Below, in pieces: positions 11,495 to 22,114 of a stretch of 64,000 bases of DNA (positions are counted from its first letter, which is position 1; each line of letters opens with the position of its first letter). Below the pieces are notes generated by a model. The model was given only the letters and a program-made list of their open reading frames with translations, did no database searches and had not been told where the DNA came from. Location of the stretch: positions 12,039,001-12,103,000 of the forward strand of contig NC_083382.1 in the NCBI RefSeq assembly GCF_031755915.1, in the 5' to 3' direction. Made by a program: the position numbers and the translations under genes. The stretch comes from Ziziphus jujuba (Eukaryota > Streptophyta > Magnoliopsida > Rosales > Rhamnaceae).

Positions 11495-11890
11495 CACTAT
11501 GCAAAAATTGATATCTAGCGACATTCATTTAGCGATGCTACGAAATAAACGTGTCTGAAAAATAAAATCGCGACTCTAAGGTTAACGCGTCATTAAAAAT
11601 TCAATAATTATACAACGTATCCCAAAACAATCGATGTCAAACGGTCGCTAAAAACAACAACACGCGACACACCCATTAAGAGTCATTGAATATGCGCCTG
11701 AACAAAGTCGCTTTTAATACTATGCGTATATTTTATCTGAATTGTATTGTTTAAATGCTAGACTTATGAAAAATGATTAATCATTCACTTTTCTATGTTT
11801 ATATAATAAAAAAATTTAATTACATGAGGTTGTTGTTCAATTATGTAATTTTTCATATACAGTTTATTCTTGCAAATCTCTTAAATAGTA
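11495..11890 (+). mobile_element. Putative CACTA-superfamily left terminus
   Basis: Begins CACTATGCAAAAATTGATAT and is followed closely by many copies of the AGCGAC / GCGACGC-like subterminal motif (AGCGACATTC, AGCGATGC, CGCGACTC, GGTCGCTAAA, CGCGACACAC, GTCGCTTTTA) up to about 11712. A CACTA end followed by short subterminal repeats in both orientations is the signature of En/Spm-type elements. The preceding three bases are AAG, which would be the target duplication. I did not find the matching TAGTG end with AAG, so the element is either truncated or its right end has decayed. Confidence 0.55.
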
Positions 11891-13830
11891 TTCTTTTTTT
11901 TTTTTTTTTTAAAAGATATTGGTGATAGGCGACACACAAAAATCATTCTGTGTCTCCTGTTCCTTTTTTTTTTTTTACATCAATATGATTTTCTTGAAAA
12001 CTTCAAATAACCAGTGAAAATATTTAAGCAACATAACTAAACTGATTTTTTTTTTTTTTAAAAAAATATAGGTAACAGGCGACGCACAGTCTTCTTTATG
12101 TGTTGCCTGTCCTCTTTTTCCTTTTTCTTTTTTTTTTTGGTTCTTTTAATAAATCTAATGTTATTCCAACTTCAAATAACCAGTGAAAATATTAGAGCAA
12201 CATAACTGAGCTCTTTTTTTTTTTTTTCTTCTTTTAATCAATCTAATTTTATTTCAACTTCAAATAACCAGAAAAAAATTTAAACAACATAACTGAGCTG
12301 ATTTTTTTTTTTTAAATATAGGTAACAGGCAACCCACAATCTCTTTTATGGGTTGCCTTTTTTTTTTCGGTTCTTTTAATCTATCTAATTTTATTTCAAC
12401 TACAAATAATCAGTGAAAATATTATAGTAACATAACTGAGCTGGTTTTTTTTTTTTTTTTTTTTAAAGATTTTGGTAACAAGTGACACCACGCACAATGA
12501 AGATCGTGTGTTGTCTATTCTCCTTTTTTTTTTTTTCTTAGTCTATCTAATTTTATTTCAACTACAAATAACCAGTGAATATATTAGAGTAACATAACTG
12601 AGCTATTTTTTTTTTTTTTAAAGATTTTGGCAATAGATGATGCGCATTATGCGTCTCCAATTAGTAATAGGTGACGTACATTGTGCATCTCCCATTAGTA
12701 ATAGGCGACTCTAGTAATAGGCGACGCACATTGTGCGTTACCAGTTACCAATATATATTAAAAAAAAAAAAGAGTTCAGTTATATTGCTCTAATATTTTC
12801 ATTGATTATTTATAGTTGAAATAAAATTATATTGACTAAAAGAACCAAAAAAAAAAAAAAAAAAGGAGAACAGGTGACACACAATGAAGATTGTGCGCCG
12901 CCTGTTACCAAAATCTTAAAAAAAAAAAAAAAAAAGAGCTTTGTTATGTTACTCTAATATTTTCAGTGGTTATTTGTAGTTGAAATAAAATTAGATTGAC
13001 TAAAAAAATCAAAAAACAAAAAAACAAAAAAACAAAAGGAGAACAGGCGATGCACAATCTAAATTTTGTGCGTCGCCTATTACCAAAATTTAAAAAAAAA
13101 AAAAAAAAGCAGCTCAGTTATGTGGCTCTTACATTTTCATTGCTTATTTGTAGTTAAAATAAAATTAGATCGACTAAAAGAACCAAAAAAAAAAATGGAG
13201 AATAGGCGACGCACAATCTTCATTGTGCATCGCCTGTTATCAAAATCTTAAAAAAAAAAAAAAAAAAAGGACCTGAGTTATGTTGCTCTAATATTTTCAC
13301 TAGTTATTTGTAGTTGAAATAAAATTAGATTAACTAAAAGAACAAAAAAAAAAAAAAAGGAAAACAGGGGACACACAATCTTCATTGTGCGTCACCTATT
13401 AACAAAATTAAAAAAAAAAAAAACCAACTCAGTTATGTTGCTTTAATATTTTCACTGGTTATTTGTAGTTGAAATAAAATTAGATTGACTTAAAGAACCA
13501 AAAAAAAAAAGAAAAAAGAGAACAGGCAACGCACAATCTGCATTGTACGTCGCCTGTTACCAAAATCTTTAAAAAAAAAAAAAAAAAAGAAACCAGCTCT
13601 GTTATATTACTCTAATATTTTCACTAGTTATTTGTAGTTGAAATAAAATTAGATTGATTAAAAAAAAAAAAAACAGTTGATGCACAATGAAGTATGTGTG
13701 TCGCATGTTACAAAAATCTAAAAGGTAAAAAAAAAAAAAAAAAAACCAACTCAATTATGTTGCTCTAACATTTTCACTGGTTTTTTGTAGTTGAAATAAA
13801 TTAGATTGACTAAAATAACCAACAAAAAAA
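11891..13830. repeat. Head-to-head array of about 160-bp units with internal hairpins
   Basis: Roughly six units on the left (11891-12730) and six to seven on the right (12759-13830) point at each other around a centre near 12730-12758, making one large imperfect inverted repeat. A right-hand unit reads: CTCAGTTATGTTGCTCTAAT, ATTTTCACTGGTTATTTGTA, GTTGAAATAAAATTAGATTG, a poly(A) tract, then a palindrome of the form AACAGGCGACGCACAAT-loop-ATTGTGCGTCGCCTGTT, then a second poly(A) tract. Left-hand units are the reverse complement with poly(T). Good hairpins are at 13201-13238, 13521-13558, 12869-12906 and 12074-12110. The GCGACGC core matches the subterminal motif of the CACTA-like end at 11495, so the array is probably an expanded subterminal region. 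No gene lies in it; short frames here are incidental. Confidence 0.85.
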
Positions 13831-13903
13831 AAATTGAATCCAGAATCTCTTACACTCTGAAGGAATCACTACATCGACAGGCCAAATAACTTGGATGTAA
13901 TAA

Positions 13904-15500
13904 TACAACAAGAACTAGCTAATATAGTTTTAGGCGATGCCTTCTTTTAACAAAGAGTCACCAAATAGATGAAAAGGTGATGCATTTGGAACAATTGTGT
14001 CGCCTTTTCACTTAACCAATTTTTAACTTTTTTTGAATTTGAAAGTTGTCTTTAGTAATTTTTTTAATTTTGCAAATATGCTTTTTTTTTAATTTGTAGA
14101 TGAGCAATCAACAAAACCAATTAAAGATTAAAAAAAATAATAATAAAACATGGAATAGGTGATGCGTTTTAATAGAATTGCATCGTTTGTTGCTTCAATT
14201 TTTTTTATTTTTTTTCAGAAAAAGCAATTTAATACACTTTCAATTTTTAAAAACAAGTAAGCTATCATTGACCATAAACACATAAAAGTTAAGCTCATTT
14301 AACATGCTTATGTAGATAAATTGGTCAATAAATGCTTGTTGAATTAGAATTCTATATTCGGTATCCCATCTCAAATTAGGTCTTGAGATGTTTTGTGTTT
14401 CGTCTATACACATATATGTGAATAATTGAGAAGAGCATTGACAAAACTATTTTTTGTTTTTAGATCAATGGAGTTTATGTTCATTGGATTGCTACATGAA
14501 TATATTTGTAGATGAACAATTAAAAAACCATTTAAAGATTATAAAGAAAATATAAAAATTAGAACCAGCGACGCTTTTCGACCATAATGCATCACTTTAT
14601 CTCACAATTCAAGAACAAGCGACCCTTCTTGAAGAGAATGCGTAGTCAACTCTCAATTAAAAGAAACAAAAATTTTAAAAGACATGCAAATTTTATAAAG
14701 AATAAAGGTGTACTTGAAAAACAGAAAAATAAATAGCAATCTTTGATATTTTTCTTTGCATTTTTATGAAATATTTTCAGTTTTTATTTGTAGATGAAAA
14801 CTAAAAAATGAATCAAAGAAAAAAAAATTTGAGAGAAAAGGCGTGTTTTTGCCATTTTTTGAAAATTTTTGATGCATTTTAAAATTTTGACGTGTGCCTT
14901 TGAATTGATTTTCTTTTTAAAAACTATATCAAGTACACTATCTAATAGATATTACATTTGGAAGCAATCTAAGAAAGACTTGAAGAGTGGGATATTTCGG
15001 GTTTCATTTTTCATTTGCCTATGTTGTCGTCGGCCGGGAAGTTGGATTTCTATGTGTTCCGTGATTTTTTGGTTTTCTTCTTTCTTCGTCTCCATCGTTT
15101 AGGTGAGTTTGTTTTTTCTTTGTGGTTGGCGGAGACATGTGGTGGGTTGGGTTGTTTTTTTTTTTTTTTCATTTTAACCGCAGGTTAGGGTCGTTGGGTT
15201 TTATTAATCTTGCTTTTGTAGAAATTTTATTTGTGATACTGCTTGACATTGTTTTGCTAAATTCAACAAGTATTTTATATTGAAGATCAATTTGATTCGA
15301 GATGATCTGCTGTTTTAACTTCATCACAATATCGTACTTTTGTTGAAGAAGATGTTCTTGGAGATACTACGATGGCTCACAATCCATTTGTCATATAGTT
15401 GCCAAGTATCGATGAAAATGATAATAAGGATGAATGTGAGAGTGCCTATGTTTGTAATGACTGTAAAGGGATATGGATAAACAATATCTTCTAAATAAAT
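13904..15500 (+). mobile_element. Degenerate CACTA-like sequence with possible transposase scrap
   Basis: TACAACAAGAACTAGC at about 13904 resembles a CACTACAA-type terminus that has lost its first bases; it is followed by GGCGATGCC, GTGTCGCC, GGTGATGCG, GCGACGCTT and GCGACCC motifs down to about 14640. Between 15340 and 15480 a short plus-strand stretch reads like decayed coding sequence (FVEEDVLGDTTMAHNPFVI, stop, LPSIDENDNKDECES). This could be a transposase end, but I do not recognise it firmly. The 14650-15300 interval is AT-rich without clear features. Confidence 0.35.
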
Positions 15501-17010
15501 TGGTATGTATATTTATTAACTTATGTTTTAAGTAATATTTATAACATTTACTATTATTTATTTAATTATTTTTTTGATCCACTTCATTATGTGTTTTTCA
15601 CTTTTAATTAGGAGAAATGCGCCTCACCAAATCTTAAGAACGATGGTAATATTCTTTAAATTTTCATGTACTAAATTATAAATTTAATAATGATTAATAT
15701 TTTATTTATTTTGCATAAGTGTTAATAAGTTTTTAAATTTTTCCATATGCAGTATGAGGGTGTAATATCGTTAACAAAAGGACATTAACTTCCATCTCAA
15801 TGAGTGTACATTCATGAAAGTTTAATTAATATTAAATTTGTTATAAAAAAATACAATAGTTTACAAATTATATAAAAATATGTCAATGAGATAATATTTA
15901 ATTTATTTGATAATTAATTTGTTATGAAAAATATTTGTTTTAAATTTTTGTATTCTAATTATTTTGGATGAAGTTAGTTTTAGTTTTTTTGTATTTTAAT
16001 TATTTTTATATTTTTACCATTTTAATCACTTTTCACAAAAAAAAAGGCGCAGAAAAAAGAAAAATTATATTTGTAATTAACATGTAGATTATTTGATTTT
16101 TTTGTTCTCTTTTTTCTGTGCCTTTTTTTGTTTTTTTTTTTGGCTTTAACATTCTTGTTAGTCTATAATTTAAAATGAAAAATATACAGATTAGTTTCCA
16201 TAAAAAGATTGATGGCTAAATTTTCGTTATGAACACGAGTCATGCATATATATTCTACCAACCGAGAAGAGCAATAGTAGACATTGTTTTTTTTTTTTTT
16301 TTTTGGGTTCAAAAAATCAAAAATATTTTTCGATTGCAACCAGGCAAAACAATTATATATATGTTGTCCTCATTATACAGGGGAAAAAAAAAACAATTAG
16401 TAATTTTTTTTTCAATTATTCATTTGCAAAACAATCAAACTAGTTTTCAAAGTTCTAAAACAAAAGGAAAAAAGATATTTCAAATGCATATATATATATA
16501 TATATATTAAATTTCGAGTATCATTAAACCTTTGATAAATAACTGCTCAATAAATAAATAATTTCTCCAAAAATAAAATTATTTGGTTCCAACTCACTAA
16601 ATGCATAAGATGATAAATTTTTAGAAGGTATTTTAGGACCCATTATATATATAAATTAATAATTGATTACATTTTGGTAAAAACAATATATATAAATATA
16701 TATATAGTTAGTCAAAAATAAGGTTCATCTTATGTTATAAAATTAAGATCCAATTTTGACAACTATTGAATTACATCAAATGTTTGAATTTAAAATTTAG
16801 AAAAATTGTCAAATATGGATTTATTGACAAAATAAAATCATATTTAAAGAAAGTGAACATTGTCAAGATTCAGTAATTAATAAATGTAATTTTTAAATCT
16901 TAATTCATAATGTGATGCAAGGGCTAAAAAAAAACTCACGTTAGACATCATATTAAGGTCTTATTTGATCCTAATTATAATCAAGTTCAAATAAGGTCCT
17001 TAATATAAGG
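15501..17010. other. AT-rich spacer, no gene seen
   Basis: Very AT-rich with short tracts, including an (AT)n run at about 16488-16507 and poly(T) runs near 16130 and 16290. GGCGCAGAAAAAAGAAAA near 16047 and its approximate reverse (TTTTTTCTGTGCC) near 16113-16127 form a loose inverted repeat. Nothing codes. Confidence 0.6.
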
Positions 17011-17015
17011 ATTAA

Positions 17016-19702
17016 TGTAACACCCCGTCCCGAAATACATCGGAAATTCTAAAATTTGACCAAGGTTGACCGGGTTTAACTGTCGTTGACCAAAATGGGC
17101 TCAAATGTTGACTTTTTGTTCCTGATGGAATTTCACATTGACAGAGATACCGTTAAAAAGTACACGTTGTCACGAGTCCATAGACTAGTAGCACGTTGAA
17201 AACGGAGCTACGGTTTGAAAGTTATGAGCAAAATAAGTTGAAGTCCAAACTATCCAAAGGGTGCCGGAGTTGACTTTTTGTTCACACAAAGTTGAGCTTT
17301 GACTCATGCATGGTTGTGAAGTACTCGTTGATACGAGTTCATAGACTAGCGGCATGCTTAAATTGGACATCTGGTTAAAAAGTTATGGACATGCGAAGTT
17401 TTCCAAATACCGTAATATTTTAATATATTTGGCTTGAGTGAACAGTGTCACCCTCGGGTGGCTTTTATTTAGGCAAAAATGCATGAGCCGGCGGAAGGAG
17501 AGAGAAAGAGGGAGGAGAGAAAGAGAAAGAGAGAGCTAGAGAGAGAAACCAACCGGCCACCGCCGTTCACCCATTACCGGCCATCAGAACAGTACATGAG
17601 CCACCGCACCTTGAAGCCCACCTGAAAACCGACCGGCCAGCCAAAAACCATAGCCAACCGGCCCCCGATGCGCCCAGATCGAGGCTTTTTTCGGTGGCGG
17701 CGCTGATTCCTTCAAACCCCAATTTCTCCCTATTCCGACCACTGTTTGCCTCACCGCCGGTCTCGTTGAGTTACCCATCACCAGATCTACCTTCCCACCA
17801 AAAATCAAGGCTAGTGGCCACCGGACGCACCGCCGGCGGATGTATTTGGTATTAAGAGAATTTCCATCTAAATTATATTGCCAATGTATGTTGTTTTAAT
17901 ATATGTTTGGGTGTCAAAAATATATTTGGGAACTAAAAGAAATTGTGATTTAATTGTATTTATTACGTATGAGCAAGGTGTTTTCATTTAATTAATTGTA
18001 TTTGGGTTTTAATATTATTTTTGGGCATAATTTGATTTTAAATATTTCAAGAAAAGTATTGGTTTAAGTTTGGTGGTTTCAAATCATATAATTATGCCAT
18101 TGGAATATTATTTGATTGATTTTATGATTTGGGGAGAATTATTTGTATATTATTATTAATGGATTTATGCTGGTGTTGTTAAAGAAAAATGTGGGATGGT
18201 GAATTTGAAAAAATGGTATAATTCCCACGGTGAATTTTGGAACAATTGTTATTTTTTTAAAAATAATATGGTTATTTGTTTTAGACACACTCATATAGTA
18301 CTGGTGTTCTGTACTATGTATGTGGATGAGCGCGCAAGTTATAATGTCTCCCGTGAGTTGCCATTGGACCGAGGGTAGGCAAGTTTGATATTGGCCATAA
18401 GTCGCCCCCCTCCATGGCCGGGATGACGGTTTAAGCAGCGACGCTGTCGGGACGCCGAAGCGACCGTATGCAAGTTTTTCTCTTTAACCTCCCGTTACAT
18501 GGTGCTTGGGACGCTGGGTATCGTGGGACATCACTGGTATATAGTGTGGTGCGTCAAGTAATTATTTTTCTGATATAAATTTCAATTCCTAAAGTTTTAA
18601 AGCAGTATTTAAATTAGAATGTATTTAATGTTGTTTTTATTATTTATTTAAATTTAAAGCTTTACACAAATTTTATGAAATTGATATCGTGATTTTATTA
18701 CCTATTCTCATAAATGTTTAAAAGTTATTTGCCTTGATTTTATCATTTAAATCGTTTGGTATTTTAAAATAAATTCTATTATATTTTTATCATTTGTTTT
18801 ATATCGATGTTTAAATTGATTTAAAATGTTTCTTTGATTATTTCATTGATTTAATTAATAAATTTTATAATTTATATATTGGGTTTATTTTTGTTCTTAT
18901 GCCAAATTTCTTTAATATAAGTTTATTTATGATTTTATTTATTGTATCCAATGATGTCTTATTCTATATTTCCATTATAAATTTAGATCCTTAAATTCTT
19001 GTATTTTATTTGAAAGTTATTTGATTAATTATTCCTTGATTTTTGGGGCATAAAATATTGGGTTTTGCGAAAATGTTTTAAAAGGGGAACCTTTCCAACG
19101 GAGTGAATGGTGAGGGTTTTGAGAGAAAATATTATTTTTAATTAATTATTATTTATTTACTTATTTATTCTTAATTAATCAAATGTACTATAATTTTTGT
19201 TACTATTATAATTGTACAGTCGATAAGGTCACTCACTAAGATGATTAGCATCTCATATTTTTAAATTCCATTCCCCTAGATCCAGGTTGGGAGACGTTGA
19301 TCGTCCGAGGTGAACTCGACGTCTCAGTTCATTGCCGAAAGTCCAAGAAGCATTTCTTTCCTTTTTTCCTCTCCATGTTGTATTGCTTCTTTATCTGACA
19401 TTGTATTAATTACACATTTATTTGTATAATGCTCTGTATACTGCATTGGACATTTAGTTATTAATTATGCACTGATTTCATGTTATTCATTTGGAGTGTT
19501 GTAAATTTGTGGAATTAAATTGTAGTAATGTGGGAGGAATAAGGTGGTGTTTATAGAAGTGTGTTTTCAGTGCAAGAAATTTATGGTAAGTCCAACCCTT
19601 AGGGGAGGTTCTGCCGGATTTTCCATTAGAAGGTTCGGTAGGTTTCCTTGGGATCAAAGCTTGTCTAGGGTTTCGGTGAGGAATTTTGGACGGGTCCTGA
19701 CA
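17016..19702 (+). mobile_element. Solo LTR copy 2, target duplication ATTAA
   Basis: 2687 bp from TGTAACACCCCGTCCC to GGGTCCTGACA, with ATTAA at 17011-17015 and 19703-19707. It is shorter than copies 1 and 4 because a few hundred bases are deleted near 17840: the GC-rich leader runs directly into the AT-rich part and the GGTGAGTGACCCACC block is missing. The CCCGTGAGTTGCC block (18350), the AACGGAGTGA block (19098) and the palindrome (19237-19255, one mismatch) remain. Confidence 0.93.
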
Positions 19703-19707
19703 ATTAA

Positions 19708-20620
19708 TGTAAGATTTTTCTTTTTTCAATCATTGCATCACATTAAGAATTGATATTTAAAAATATATTTATTAATTACAGGTCTTGATGAAGTTTATTT
19801 TCTCTAAATAGAGTTTTTATATATCAGTAAATTCATATTTAATCATTTTTTAAATTTAAAATTCTAATCCTTAATGTGATTCAATAATCATTATGGGTGG
19901 ACTTTACTTAAAGTTTAACAATGTATATATATAAACATTTATAATACATATTAGGGAAATTTTACTTAACAATTTTTATTTTTATTTTTTCAATTTAGCT
20001 TTTTCTAAAATATGTGTCATCTTTAATTATTTGTAACTCACACATCATCTTGGACATATTCATTTTATTTTGTAACAAATAATTGCTTAAATTACTACAG
20101 TTTGAAAGGCCAAGAAACATTGGTTAAAATATAACTGTTATGTGGATCATTATCATTATGGATGATCATATTTATTAAGCCTTGAATGAATATAAGAATA
20201 GTTTTTTTGAGCTTTTGTGAATGTATGTTAGTATTAACTTTTATCTATTTATATGTTAATTTTAAGGTTCTATATGTACAAATTAATTTTTTACCTTCTA
20301 TATGCACAAATTAATTTTTTACTTTGTATTTATTTATTAGTTATAAATATCTCTTTTTTTAATAAATAGTTATAAATATCTAATGGTAGAATGAAAAATA
20401 CATATATAATTATAATTAGTGCAATTATTTATTATAAACATAATAATTTTTTAAAGATTAATAAATATTTATTTATTGATAAATTAATAAATTATTCATT
20501 TATCAAAAAATAAATAATCTGTTTAAATTAATAATTTTTTTATAATCACATGAGTATATTTTGGGTATTTTATTTTAGAGGTTTTAATGCATAAGGTTTG
20601 GGTTCTCGAACATCCTGTGA
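19708..20620. other. AT-rich spacer, no gene seen
   Basis: Simple AT-rich sequence with small local duplications, for example AAATTAATTTTTTAC twice at about 20279-20322. No coding or RNA gene recognised. Confidence 0.6.
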
Positions 20621-20639
20621 AAGCAAACAAGTCATAGGG

Positions 20640-21035
20640 CGTTGGAAGGGTCTCAATGAACTCAACCTGTTCAATAATAACATTCACAGTGGTGGAATAC
20701 CACCATTTTTTGGGAGCTAAACAGAGCTAAAATTCTTGGATTTTTCTCAGAATAAACTCTCAATAGAGATACCCAAAAACTTGACAAATCTCCAAGTTTC
20801 TTCAAGTCTTTGTTTCTCGCACAATCCTCTCTACAGGGCGTATACCAAAAGGAAGTCAATTTGACACACTTGACAGCAGTTCATACGAAGGAAACTTGGG
20901 ATTGTGTGGTAATTTTGTGGATATTGGATATGGATCGTGTGCTAGCAATTGGATTATTTATTGGGCAAATTGTGATTTCAAGGAAGTGTAAGCGGTCTGC
21001 CAAGTGTTTTAGAATAAACATTAATTCATGAAGAA
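20640..21035 (+). pseudogene. RLP-5: C-terminal relic of an LRR receptor-like protein
   Basis: Decayed last repeats and membrane part of an RLP. Readable pieces are LNELNLFNNNIHSGGIPPFFG (first 20 residues as seen), LKFLDFSQNKLS, EIPKNLTNL, then in another frame SHNPLY and the C-terminal cap signature [10 protein letters not shown] spread over two frames (20880-20912). The membrane helix reads VLAIGLFIGQIVISRKCKRS (about 20938-21000) with a basic tail. Several indels separate these parts. It belongs to a different RLP subtype from RLP-1 to RLP-4. The 3' flank up to about 21095 is also present at 37500-37586. Confidence 0.8.
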
Positions 21036-21589
21036 GAAAGATATGGGTGAGGCGCAGGAAATGATGTCAACCAGTCACGTAAGAAACAATCTTCTTTATT
21101 TATTTATTTTTAATTATTTACAATAATTTTTTTTACATGACCGTATGTGGGGCATCGAGGTAAGTTCCGTTGGGATTTTCCAGGTGCACTCAGGTCTATA
21201 TCTCGACGGTTTCTGGAGCACTGGTTTCATTGGTAGCTCTCCCAGTGTTTTTAGCTCTTAATTTCACTCTTCTACCAATCCATAAAACAGATTGGTCTTT
21301 TTCTTAAAATAATCTAATTTTATTTATTTAAAAAATTTAATTTCATAAATCAATAATTTCCAAAGGACTTTGAATCGAAGACTTTTCCATGGACCTTGGA
21401 AAATTTCTGATCTGCAAAGTGTAAGTGTACGAGGAAGAAAAGCAAACCATTCACTGAAGAAGATGAACATTTTTTTAAATATAAAAACGAAAGTAGGAGA
21501 GTTTTTACGTAAATTTACATGGAAGTCCAGTGTTACTGTGTGAGATGTGCGAGAAGAAAATTTTCGTTTTCCAATTTATCACCAAAAAA

Positions 21590-22114
21590 AAAGAAAAAGA
21601 AAAAAGTTTCATATGGCCTTCAGTAGTGCTGAAGCATGGAATTGAAGAGAAAAAGCATAGATTTAAAAATCTGATCATCATATGAATTCCACTTATAAAG
21701 TTTTTCAGATTGATTTCCAATGTTTTAATTTGATTCATGCAATGACTTTTCCAACAACATATTTGTTGTAGACCAAGCCTTTAATCTTTCATTTTCTTTA
21801 CAATATTTTCTTAATGACAAACCATATATAGATTATTATATGAATTACTAGCTTTTCTGGATCTTTTTCCTTTAATTATCTTATTTGTTGTTATAATCTA
21901 GAAGTGTATATTCCAATTAGCTCAAGTTTCTCATCCAACAACTCAATTGGTAATAACCATAATGATAACCTCCGGGACTTGGGTTCAAAATTTGATGTTA
22001 AAATCCCCCTTCCCAATTTATTGCAAAAAAGTATTTAAAAAAATTTCACATGTGGCTTGCAATAGCAGTGAAGCATGGAATTAGAGAGAAAAAGTCTAGC
22101 TTCAAAAGTATGAT
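21590..22114. repeat. Duplicated non-coding segment, second copy split by solo LTR 3
   Basis: 21605-21745 (GTGCTGAAGCATGGAATTGA to the TTGATTCATGCAATGA region) has a diverged second copy formed by 22040-22114 joined to 25476-25560. The second copy contains solo LTR copy 3. The first copy is therefore an unoccupied version of the target. The remainder of 21100-22114 is AT-rich and holds no gene I recognise. Confidence 0.65.

Noticed and set aside
11891..13830. CRISPR-like array
   Set aside because: Units are about 160 bp, differ from each other, are inverted in two blocks and lie in a plant nuclear context; no spacers or cas genes.
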